This document shows, one piece after another, positions 32,716 to 45,200 of a DNA stretch of 64,000 nt. The translations under genes and the position numbers were made by a program. This DNA comes from Tribonema minus (taxonomy: Eukaryota; Sar; Xanthophyceae; Tribonematales; Tribonemataceae): assembly GCA_017506865.1 (NCBI GenBank), contig JAFCMP010000108.1, forward strand, positions 1 through 64,000, read 5' to 3'. The number at the start of each line of letters is the position of its first letter. The first letter of the stretch is position 1. A model generated the notes under the pieces. It was not told the origin of the DNA. It worked only from the letters and a program-made list of their open reading frames with translations, and ran no database searches.

Positions 32716-33261
32716 AATATCAACAGATATGCACAAAAGAATGGGCAGCTAAAAAAAGCCATGCATGTGCCAGTGGTTGCTGAGTATGCTGCGCACAAAC
32801 TGTTGGTGATCGGCTTCACCTCATGTACCAAACAGAGAGGCACGAAGGAACAACCATGCATGATCTGATTGGACATGAAGACTTGGGCTCTTCAAATGTA
32901 TGTACAATGCATACATGCAACAGCCATGAACCGCTAGCAGCGGCGCAGCATGCGCCCCCACCGATCACCTAGTCAGAAAAGCTCATGTGCAACTTTCGCA
33001 CTGCCCCCTCCCGCCCCCTCTGATCTCAAGGCCCCATTCCAGCCAAGTCGGCCACACATTTCACTGGTGCCTTGCGCCCACAGCTGATGACGTTATAGCT
33101 GCAACGGCTTTCACTCAAGCACCAATACTCATGTGCCAGAGCTACTTGTCGATGATTATTGCAGGGAGCATTGGCCATCTTGAGTCCTGCGCATCTAGCA
33201 TTGCCCTTCCTTCAATCTGCAGGGTGGCATTCTCAGGACAAGTCCAGCAGGCATTTGTTGT

Positions 33262-36200
33262 TCAGCACACCAGACCGTTCATATGCGCTTCCCTCTTGCT
33301 CTTGCCAAATGCGCAGAACCTTAGTCTTCGTCTGGCATCGCGAACATGACGCGCTTCCTCTTGACAGGCGTGACGACCGTCGCCGCCGCCGCCGCCGCTG
33401 CGTGCGGCGCAGATGCTGCCGCCGCCGCCGCCGCCGCGCGCTGCCGCCGCCGCCGCTGCTGCTGCTGCTGCTGCTGCCGTGTGCACGCTTGCTGACCGCT
33501 TCAACGACTCAGCGCCGCCCTGCAGCTGCAGAGACGACCCACCCCCGCCGCCTGCTGCTGCTGCTGCTGCTGCTGCCGCCGCCGCTGTTGCCCCCGCTTC
33601 TATCGCAAACCTCACGCCAGCGGCGGCAGCCGGCAGCGGCGCGCGCCACGCCGAACCGCCGCCGTTACCGTGTGGCATCTGCGCAAGCGCCATGAGAGCA
33701 GCAGCAGCAACGTCTGGCGCAGCAGCAGATGCCGCAGCGACTGCCTCTGGCGCCCTCGCAGGTGGCACCACAACAAGCCCCGGCCGGGCCCCCACTTGCA
33801 TCCTCGCAGCGTTGGGGGTAATGTGCCGGGGGGTGAGGTTAACCGAGCGCAGCAGCTGCACCAGCTTGCTCTGCTGCAGCTTGTCTCTTTTGCTGGCGCC
33901 GCCGGTGTTATTGCTTTTGAGGTCGCCCTTGATGCGCTTGTGCACGTGCCGCGAGGGGCTGTTTCGCCTGGACTTGGTGGCGCTGCCGCCGCCGCCGCCG
34001 CCGCCAGCATCGGCGTAGCCACTAATGCACAGCACGCAAGAAAAGTGCCACACGGTGGTTACAGAGTCTCTTAAGCAAAGCTTATTCAAGCAGCAGGGTT
34101 TTGCGGACGACAAGTTGCAGTGCAAGGTTGTACTTCAACAGACCAACGCTGGGGCCACTCGTTCTCGCACACACGGTGTATGACTGACCGAAGAGTGGTG
34201 AAGCAGGCAGAGTTGGGCGACACAAAACACTACAGGCCTGAACACCATTCAACATGTAAAGTCACCACTGCCTCCTACTATGCTTACTGGTGCACACGAA
34301 CACAGATCGCAAACTCTTTGTATATTGTGCCTGGATGCACTGCACGCAATCATATTGTGAAGTATCTCTTGAACCACAAAGTCTTCAGTTCCGATGCTGA
34401 GTATGTATAGTCTTGCAAGGGCAGAAGCCAGTGTCACAACATAACATCGGCTGTTGAAGTATAGTAATTGAAGTTTCACTTGAACTGTACCTATGTTCGT
34501 CATCCTCCTCCTCCTCAGGCACATCATTGTCGCCATCCATGCCGTTGAGCAATGTTTCCTCAATGGTGCCGCGCATCGCTAGTTGGATAACCTTGACAGG
34601 TCCCGTAGCACCCAGGCGATGGGCGCGCGCGATGACCTGAGTTCACAGTTGAAGTTCAATAGGAGAGCACGGTGTGTGAGTTTTGAGCACTGGTGGCATC
34701 TCATGGGCCTGTGAGTTGGTGCTGTGTGCTGAGTGCAATCTTGAGGCGCAAATGGGAGCACTGGCCATGAGAATGTCAACATTGATGGCGTAACATCTGC
34801 CTATGTGTTTGTGCCATAAGCCAAATTCTGGATGTCGAAGCGCAACAGGGGGAGTACCAGCGATCGAGTCCTCAACAAAGATGGCATCACATGGCCAGCA
34901 CACAATGGCGACTTTACGGCACACCGGCTTAGAGTCAGTCAGCATTGTCGCACCGCTGCCTGCTCCAAGCTTCAGCCAGCTCTGCAGGGAGCATGCTGGC
35001 CCGCGAGGGGGGGGGGGGGGGGAGGACAGTGCACACTTATTATAAGGCAAGAATTGACAATCAACAGTGGTGCATGTGGACGACGCGCGTGTGCGCTCCG
35101 GTCCAATGTTGTTGAGCACTGTCAAAACTGCCTGGTGAAACCTAACCCCAACCCCAACCCTAAGCTGGCACAGGGCAACGTGCAACTGTGCACCATGACT
35201 GCTGCACTGAGCTCACAGACGCTAGCCTGGCGGTGCAGAGCCTTGCACTCAACTGCACCTTACCTGCAAGCACCTTACCTGCAACATCTACATGGTGCTT
35301 CATCTTGCATGACAGAGGTAAATGTGACCTTTCAGCACTGCCGGCAGCAAAATGTTCAATTCCATGCACTGCGACAGGTATGCTCACCCAGATGGACCTA
35401 AATACTTTACGGAGCCCCTGCTTCTATATTGCATTGCGTCGTTGTGCAGGTACTGAGATGCATTGCATCAACAGCAGCTGGGCGCACAGAGTGGGCGGTC
35501 GCCTTGTCTTCTACATTGAAGTTGCCTCGACTTGAGTTGAAGTAGAATAATCAAGTCACCCACCTGCCGCTCCAGTGCCTTGTTCCAGATCTCCTCGAGC
35601 AGGTAGATATGCGTCACAAAGCTCAGATCCAGGCCAGTTGAACCTGCAGTTGCGCATTTGAGTGGGCAAGCTTGTGAGCCGCCTCCGATCATGATGCACG
35701 TGAGCCGCATCTAATGATGACGCAGGCCACTTCTTCTGTAAGTATGGGTTCGCAAAGGCATTGGCGTCATTGCGATTTAAGCAACATCTTGTTGAGCAGC
35801 AGCACACACCAGATGCGTCAGGTATTGGACCAAAAAACATCATGTCGCTGAGCACTGCTGCCGCAAGCTGCACGACGATTGGCTGCAGGTCACGATTGGC
35901 TGCTCTGCTTCTGACACCCTGAGCCCACCCCCATTGTCTAGGTATGCTCAAAGCACATGCACCACACAGCCCTCCTGCAACCGCGGTCAAACACCGTCAC
36001 TGTCACCGCTAGATTCAATGCCAGCCTCTCTCAAACACGCAACTACTGCAAGAGCAACACACTTGCTGTCAAACACAAATGCTTTTGTAAACATCGCAAC
36101 CGCTGCGTGAATAGCAACCGTGATCACGGCGTCCGCTCACCGTCCATATTGAGCAGCAGCACAAAGCAGTCGGCGCTGGTCTTGAACTTGGTCAACTCGT

Positions 36201-39200
36201 CATTCCGCCGCGCGCCAAAGAATTCTGCCACCTGCTCGCTGCCACGCTCCAGCCAGCCCGCCTCAGGGCACCTGCCGTAGTAGCGGTACATCTTGTCGCC
36301 CACCATGTCCAGAACCTGCGCAAACAGCACATGCGAGCAACAAGAGCATGGGTGCGGATTCTGTGTGCCAGTACTTGTACGCGCAGAGACGCCGCGAAGA
36401 AGAATCACCGTGGCTGTTGAAAGAAGCTGGATTTTGAATGCGCGCTGCACTACGGAACACCAGTGTATGATCGGTGACCATTAATATACTCACGTATGCG
36501 AACCTCTGAGGACAGCAGGTGACCGACAGCATGAATTGTGGTACTTTGACTCGCTGAAGACGATGGGCATTGGGGGCTGAGCATCCCTGGCTGCAACGAA
36601 TCGTCACTAATTAGAACTGATGATACGCCTTACTTAGTTCTTGAAAGCAACCAGAATTGTCGACAATAGAGCAGCATCCGGCAGTGTGAAAACTCTCTTT
36701 CAGCACTGGCTGATGACTATGGCCTTGACAGGTGTGCATGTCCCTGCCAGCAGGGAGTCACCAATTCAATATTGCAGGTGACGACAGTCAATACGAGTAT
36801 TGACACTCACAGGCTGAAGTTAAAAGGTTTGACAGCTGCATCACCATGAACAACGACCAACGAGCGATCATTGTTCGTGATCAGCTTAAGGCGGCGTGAG
36901 TGCTCAGCTTTCTGAACTGGCTAAGGATGATGGCCTTGACCGACCGCGTGTCGCTGCCAGCAGAGTCGCCACCAATACCTCAACTTCTACTTCATAGGAT
37001 CATAACAGTTGACATGTAACTCATAAGCAGCAGACGGCGCGAGTGCCCACCTTTCTGAACTGGCTGAAGATGATGGCCTTGACCGGCCGCGTATCTCTGG
37101 CAGCAGACAGCCGCCGCTGCTCTCTCACGCTGGCGGCGAGCTCGTGCTGCACCTGCTGTGCGGTCGCACGTGCTGCGTCTAGCTGGCGGATGACCTCGCG
37201 CGCCTTGCTGTGCATGTGAAGGTCGTCTTGCCACGTCGTGTGGTGTTCGTGCTGGCCCACGGGGGCCTTGGCCTGTGGCCGTGAGGGAGGGGCGCGGGGG
37301 GGGGGGGGGAAGGGGGGGTGAACCGATGAGCCGGCTGCGTGAGGGAGGAATGCACTAGCGACTCCAAACATGCCATTGGTGACGATTAATCATGACGACA
37401 CAGATAGACCTGACAAGTAAAAGATGCAAGCCGTTTCGGGTCAACCCCAATTCTAACCCTGAGGATTCGGCTGATGGAAGCAAGCGCCCCGCCTCTAGGA
37501 TGACGTTGCACCGCTGCATGCTAGCGACACAAAAAAACTCACCACACCAATAAGGTGTAACAAGTGTTCAGCACATGCAAAACAGCACTCACCCTGGCGG
37601 AGAGGGGGAAGTGCCACTCTAGGTTGAAGCCTGGCTGCAGCAGCTGCAGCTCATCCGGGTCTATACCCTTGTTGCAGCGGCAGCACTCGTACATGCTCCC
37701 GCGCACGCACGCAAAGCACAGCAGGTGCACACACGGCGTGAGCACCAAGATCTGCAGCAGGCGCCCGCAGCCATCGCAGCCCGTCACCTGCCAAACGACA
37801 ACAGGTCAACAAGTGAAAGAGTTCAACACGTGACGCTCATGAGTCCAACAGCGTGAAATTCAGGATCCGCTGCAGTCCGCAGCCGTTGCCCGCCACTTGC
37901 CAACCAACGAGAGTTCAACACGTGCTGCTCGTGAGTTGAACAGCATGCAAGAGCAGGCGCCCGCAGCCACTGTTCGTCACCTGCCAACCAACAAGAGTTC
38001 AACATCTAACGCTCTTAGTGAGTTCAACAACATACAATCCAGATCTGCAGCAGGCGCCCACGGCCATCACAGCCTGTCACCTGCCAAGCGACAAGAGCTC
38101 AACATGTGACGCTTATGAGTTCAACAGCATCAAATCCAGGATCTGCAGCAGGCGCGTCCGCAGTCGTTGCTCGTCAGGTGCAAACCGACATGAGTTCAGC
38201 ATGTGACGCTCATGAGTTCACCAGTGTGAAAACCAGGGTATGCAGCCGGTGCGCACAGCCGCAACAGCCCATCACCTGCCAAATGACGAAAGTTCAACAC
38301 GTGACGCTCATGAGTCCAACATATGACGCTTGAGGACCAGAGGCAGGGCAGGTACCAATTGAGTCAGGAGGTTGCTGCCAATCTGCCATTCCTGACTGCA
38401 ACCGTTGCCCTTCAAACTCACGTCACGCGTGAATGCACTGACCACAAAGTCTGTAACAGGCGCACGCAACTGTTGCGCGCTGTGACCTGGTACACAACTT
38501 CAACACATGACGCGCAAGGGGTCAAAAAGTGGCTTGCGCAACAGTTTGCACTTGGGACGCTTCAGTTCCAGTTGCACGGTAGAGACAACGGATTCACATA
38601 TACGCAGACATCAGCATCGAGAGGGGGAGCAGTGGACAAGCAAATGCCACACTGCAAGTTGCCCACAGACTAGGTGTTCCATTGCTACCACTGCAGCTGT
38701 TGCCAGGTTATGAAACTAGCATTAGTTCCTATTGCTGTTGCTATGGCTATCGCTGCCAGTACTGCCAAGCAGTTCCTCAGTGGACCTGAGACAGTTGCTG
38801 ATGCAAACAAAATGAAACCACTGGAAAGTCGGTTCATCGTTTTTGCTCTGAAAGTTTGTGCGCATTAGTAAGATGTAGCGGTCCTGGCCACAACATCACA
38901 CAGGGGCAATTCCTTGCCTCACCAATCCTGGAGTGTCAGATGCTGAGCATTGAGTTGAAGTCTCACCTGCTGAGCGTTGGTGCGCCTGAGGTATTCTGCG
39001 GCCCTGGCCACATCTGGCGGGCTCGCGCGGTGCTTGAGCTCCAGCATCGCCAGCGTTTCCTTGACGTTCTTGGAGGTGGCAAACGCGTGCAGCTCGCCGC
39101 CGCCGCAGCATGCAAGCCTGCGCATGCATTCAGCGGTGGGTTGGGTGTAGGGGGTAGGATTAGGGTGTAGGGTTAGGCTTGAAGGTAGGGTTAGTGGCAG

Positions 39201-42200
39201 CGGGCAAAGCGTCGATTTACCACTAGCTAACGCAGTTCGCTATTCAGCACTCTGACAGCTCCCGCTGCAACTGTTGAAGTGTAGAGCAAGCATGTTGCGC
39301 TGGAGATGCTGGCCTCGCTCGCTGCTCTAGCACGGACGTAATGCACAAAAGCTGCTGCAACTGTGCAGCTCCCCGTGATCACCACAGCTCAACAGCTGTC
39401 CCCACTCCCATCGAGTCACGGTCAGCTCATCCGTTGAATCAGTTCTGATGCCAAAGTGACTACGGGTCATCTGACGTCAGTCAGCGGGCTCCCGCCTCAT
39501 TGGTTACTGCAACTTTGAAGTAGGACTTGACACTTTTGTCTGCACTCCCAGCGATCAGGGTCAGCTCATCCTTTGAATCAGTGCTGGTGTCACAGTGACT
39601 ATGAGTCCTCTGCCGTCGGTCAGAGAGCTTTTGTGTGACTGCATACTTCAGATTTGAAGTTGGTGGGAGACGGACGCGCCTGATGTTCATTTGCAATGCT
39701 GTATTCATGACCAAGCACTTGGCAGGACACGCTCCGCAGCTCGAGTTGGCGTTGTTGTCATTATTGTAGTATGTCATTGCTAGGCAGCATGTCAACTTGA
39801 GGACTTGACTCAAAGACTCGATTCCATGAACTGCTACTTATTGATGCGATGAGCGTTGACACGAATGTGTGTCACCTGACGTTGGTTATGGCCTCGTTGG
39901 CAAAGTGGCGCTGCTTGACGTTCAGTAGCCGACTTGAGAACTCGACTCAAAGACTCCATCCCATGAATTGCTGCTCACTGGCGCGTGGAACATTGACAAA
40001 CAAGCCAGAACCGTGTGTCACCTGACGTTGATCACAGCCTCGTTGGCAAAGCGGCGCTGCTTGGGGTTGAGCAGTCGACTTGAGAACTCGACTCAAAGAC
40101 TCCATTCCATGATCTACTGCTTGTTGACGTGTTGAGCGTTGACACAAGCGCGTGTCACCTGACGTTGGTCACGGCCTCGTAGGTCCTAACCCTGGCGCTG
40201 CTTGACGTTCAGTGGTCAATTTGAGGGCACACTTATGAAACTAATTCGATGAGCTGCTGCTCGTTAGCGCGTTAGGTGTTGACAAAGAAGTGCCAGTCGT
40301 GTTTCACCTGACGCTGGTCACGGCCTCATTGGCAGAGTGGCGCTGCTTAAGGTTAGCAGTCAACTTGAAGACTCGACTCAAAGACTCCATTCCACAAACT
40401 ACTGCGCATTGACGTGTTGAGCGTTGACATGCAAGCAACGAGCGTGTGTCACCTGACATTGGTCACGGCCTCGTTGGCAGAGTGGCGCTGCTTGGGGTTG
40501 AGCAGGGAGTCGTCCCACGCGCTGGTGCGGCTCTGCAGCTCGCTCGTGAGCAGTATGTTGGTCTTCACAAAGGCGGCAATACAGTCGTAAGCCATGGACT
40601 CCGCTGGCGACAGCTCCAGCCTGCGCGCGGTGACAACGACACGCACATCCGAGTACACATAAGTGGTATACTTTGCAGCACAACTATGAGCAGTATGTGT
40701 ACATATAAAGCGCGGATGCAGTCGTAAGCCAGGGACTCCGCTGGCGACAGCTCCAGCCTGCGCACGGTGACAACGACTCCCACATCAGAGTACATCAAGG
40801 GGTACCCTTTGAGGTACACATATGTAATTTCCATTAATTTCATTTACATTCTTGCTTAACAAGGACAGCTCTTCTGCTGCCCGTGAACGCATGGGCAGCG
40901 AGAGATCAAGAGCTTCATGTTCCATGAGGCCTGGTATAATGCATGAGCGCATGGGGGCTGCCCATGCGTAGCCACACGTGGCACCGGAGTGTTTGCGCAC
41001 AGCAGCACGCGCACTCGCAGACCACCTCCCCACACACATGACTCATGTTACTCCCACCTCATGACAACAAAAGTATCACTACTGCTTGAAACACCCAGCG
41101 TCAATGTGAACGCGACACACAGATGAGCTCCTTGCGCGGCGACGCAAACAACGACACATCGCCGAGCTCACGTTTATCACGCCACTTCAACACTTACTTG
41201 AACTTTGAAAGGCGACATGTAAGACACACAGGTTCCTCACAAGGCGGCTCAAACAGCTCCGCGCCGCAAAGCTTGCGACACCTCAACACTCTACTGCAAC
41301 TTCCAAAATGCAATACTTCAACACTATACTTCAACTTCAAAAGCGCGGTGACGCACATGACGAGCTCCTTGCGCGGCAGCTAGAACAGCGCCGCGCCGCC
41401 GCGCAGGTCGCGCTTCTCGCACCACTTCAACACTCTTTTTAAACACTCTACTTCAACTTCAAATTACATCATCACTCTACTTCAACTTCAAAGCGCACGC
41501 ACATATCGGGCTCCTTGCGCGCCAGCTCGAACAACGCTGCGCCGCCGTGCAAAGCTCGCGCTTCTGTGCACTACTTCAACTCTGTACTTCAACTTCAAGA
41601 GCACAAGGGACGCACATGACGAGCTCGCACAGCAAGCACGGCGCCGCCGCAAAGCTCGCTCTACCTCAACCGTCTAGCTCAACTTCAAAAAGCACGGCTA
41701 CGCACATGACGAGCTCCTTGCGCGGCGGCTCGAACCGCGCCGCGCCGCCGCGCAGGTCGCGCTTCTTGCCGTACGTCAACAATCTGCTTCAACTCCGAAG
41801 CGCAATGCACTGACAAGCTTGCGCGACGGCTCACACAGCGTCGCAGAGGTCGCCCTTCTAGCATTACTTCAATGCTCTACTTCAACTTGCACATGTGACG
41901 CACATGACAAGCTCCTTGCGCGGCGGCTCGAACAGCGCCGCGCAGGTCGCGCTTCTCACAACACTTCAACGCGCTATCTCCACTTCAAAGCGTGACGCAC
42001 ATGACGAGCTCCTTGCGCGGCGGCTCGAACAGCGCCGCGCCGCCGCGCAGGTCGCGCTTCTCGCACCACTTCAACACTCTTCAACACTCTACTTCAACTT
42101 CAAAAGCACAAGCGCCACACGAAAAGTGACGCACATGACGAGCTCCTTGCGCGGTGGCTCGAACAGCGCCGCGCCGCCGCGTAGGTCGCGCTTCTCGTGG

Positions 42201-45200
42201 CGCATCATGAGCGCCGCCAGGATGCGCGCGAGGCGCCGGAACCCCACGCTCCGCGCATCGCCGAACTGGCGCGCGATGTGCTCGCGCCAATCGGCAGCGT
42301 CGCTCCACTGTGTCGCGCGCAAGAAGGCCAGGAGGCTGCGCGTGTGCGACAGCGCGCGCTCGAGGGTGGTGTCGGGGGTCGGCGTGCCGGAGACGATCCA
42401 GAGGCGCTCCGCTTCAATGGCGCGCGCGACTTCGCCGTAGTTGGTCCAGGACTGGCCGCCGAGGGCGTGGCCTGTGGAGCGATGCAACCATGTGACGTGC
42501 CTGAGCTGTCAGATTTAGATAATGGCGTTATGAGTGGTATTTGTGACTGGCGTTATGAGTGGTGACTGAGCAAGGGCCGATTGAGCAAAGATGCTAGTGC
42601 CACGAGTGTCGGGGACTCGATGGCGCGCGCGACTTCGCCGTAGTTGGTCCAGGACTGGCCGCCGAGGGCGTGGCCTGCGGGCGCATGTTGCAGATGAGCA
42701 CATGAGCAAGCCGTAATGATCATTTGTCGACATTGACATTAAAGTGTCATCAGTATGATGCATTGAGACCAGCGCATGTAAGGGAGCAACAATGCTGGTG
42801 CTCAATGGCGCGCGCGACCTCGCTGTAGTTAACATCGAGCAGTGCCATCTGATTCATCACCTTCGTCAACCACCCTCTTGTGGAAGTGCGTGGTGAACAG
42901 CGGCGAGACGCCCCCGTCAGTAGCTGCAATGTCACTTTATCCGCTTGAATCTGCTGTTGCGGTTGCCTTGAAGCACACTTCTTCGTGAAGCACGCTTCGA
43001 CTGCATCAAGCAGCGCCATGCAATCCACATTTATTACCTTCATCAATGACCATTCTCTGGAAGCGGGTGGCAAACTGAATGATTTGATGCTTGCCTCCAG
43101 TCACACTTCTTCCACTGCATCGAGCAGCGTCTTGCAATCCATCATTATTACCTTCGTCAGTGACCATCCGCTGGAAGTGCGTGGCGACAGCGGCGACACG
43201 TCGAGCACTGCCATCCCACTTATCTCCAATCATAGTTTTCCGAGGACATACGCCTTCCATCACGCTTCTACAACTGCAGTGCCATTTTTCTCATCACCTT
43301 CGTCAATGACCATCCTCTGGAAGTGTGTGGCAAACAGCGGCGACGCGTCCCCGTTCTCGCGCTCCGCGCTCAGGCGGCTGGTGGTGGTGACGACGATGTT
43401 GAAGTTTGCCATTTGCTGAGCGCTGGGCAGAGGCTGTCTGATGTGCTTGTCGAAGAAGGCCGCACCGAGGTATGTAGGTATGCTGTACGTGGTGATCTGG
43501 GTTATCCAGTGCTCCAGCTAGGGTTAGCGTTGGAAATGGGCGTTGGCGGCAGGGAGTGCAGCGGCGGGCGACAGGAGGAGATGAGTGAATGCCAGGCTGT
43601 TGTGCTGATCGATGGTCACTTTGCAGTAGATGATGGACATGACCAGCAGATGAACTGGTCTGTTTTGTAAGTGCCTGCCAATCAAGTCTACACATCTGCT
43701 TGTCGATCTGCAGTTAGGCTGACATAAATACGTACATACCATGGGCGGCGACACCACGATGCGCGATGTACAGAGGAGCGTCAACTTGAGGTTAGGTGTC
43801 AATTAACAACGACGCACACCATGGGCGCGGCGGCACGACGATGAGCATCGCGGGCGACGGCGCCAGTGCCGCGGGGCGATTGTGCAGAGGAGCGTCAACT
43901 TGAGGTCAGGCGAGCGACGATTGGCCCAAATCATACATACATACATGCCATGGGCGACGGCACTACAATGAGCCCATGGTGTCACGACGCCGAGCGTCGC
44001 GGGCAATGGCGCCAGCGCCGCGAGGCGCGCGGCGAGCTTGTGTGCAGGTGCGTCAACTTCAAGGTAGGTGAGGTTGGGTGAGCGTCGGTGGCCGAAAGCA
44101 TACATACTACAGTACATACCATGGGCGGCAGCACCACAATGAGCGTCGCGGGCGACGGCGTCAGCGCCGCGAGGCGCGCGGCGCGCTTGTGCAGGGGAGC
44201 GTCAACTTGAAGTTTGGTGAAACAAATATTTTGAAGTACATACATACATACCATGGGCGGCGGCACCACGATGAGCGTCGCGGGCGACGGCGTCAGCGCC
44301 GCGAGGCGCGCTTAGGAATGTCAACTTGAGGATAGGTGAATCACATTCAGAGGAGCATCAACTTGAAGTCAGGTGAACATCAAGACTTCCATAAACATAC
44401 GTACCATTGGCGGCGGCACCACGATGAGCGTCGCGGGCGACGGCGTCAGCGCCGCGAGGCGCGCAGCGCGCCTGTCTGTGGGCGCCAGCTGCTCCACCAG
44501 CACGGCCATTGCGTCGTCGAATGCCAACTTCAACTGCGCGGCGGCGGTGCCGATCTCGGGGCGCGGCGCGCGCGCTTGCGGCGTGCGCAGGTGGTACGTG
44601 ATGGCGTTGTCGAAGACGGCGTGCACGGATGCTGAGAACTGCTGCAGGGTGACGAGGTCTTTGGGGGAGCGCTGACACCTGCCGCGGAAACGCAAATTGA
44701 AGATGGAGGGCGTCAAAGTGTGATTTGAGGGGTCACCAATCTCAACGGCAACAGCCTTGAGGCCAGCACACTTGTGCAATGGTAGGTGCAGTTTGACCAC
44801 GGAGTAAAGTACAGACGTCAAGGTAGGCCATGCGTGGAGTGATGCTGGCGAGGACTCCCAACACTAACCCCAGCAAAACTGTGACTCAAACTCTTGAGAT
44901 GCAGTTGAATATCGAAGCCGAACTGCCAGGGGCAAGGTGCACGACGACCTCATACCGGACGCATCACAGCAGCATGTCCGAGTGTCGATGCATCGTACTA
45001 CGATAGGAAGTGACGCGGTTCTTGTACGTGAATTGCGATAATATGAGGACGCGCAGTTCACTCGCACCTGATCTCCCAGTCGAGGCTGGCCAGATCTTGC
45101 GGCGCATGCGGCGCCACCAACTCAACGCCATAGTGTAACATGCACTGGAACCCTCAGTCAGCATCACACTACAAAGGCGCTTCTACAGCTCCACGAACAA

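Larger units (their letters stand above)
30738..33261. other. Intergenic: inverted repeats and duplicated segment
   Basis: Lies between the 5' end of the Q-rich gene and the 3' end of the SNF2 gene, both on the minus strand, so it should hold the Q-rich gene promoter. No convincing coding region; it holds the repeats listed separately. Confidence 0.6.

Noticed and set aside
33413-34018. 201-codon plus-strand frame rich in alanine and proline
   Set aside because: Antisense to the last exon of the SNF2 gene, whose frame and splice phase are consistent.
39470-42134. CRISPR-like regular arrays
   Set aside because: Nuclear introns; the units match the neighbouring exon edge, spacers are not unique, and no cas genes are present.
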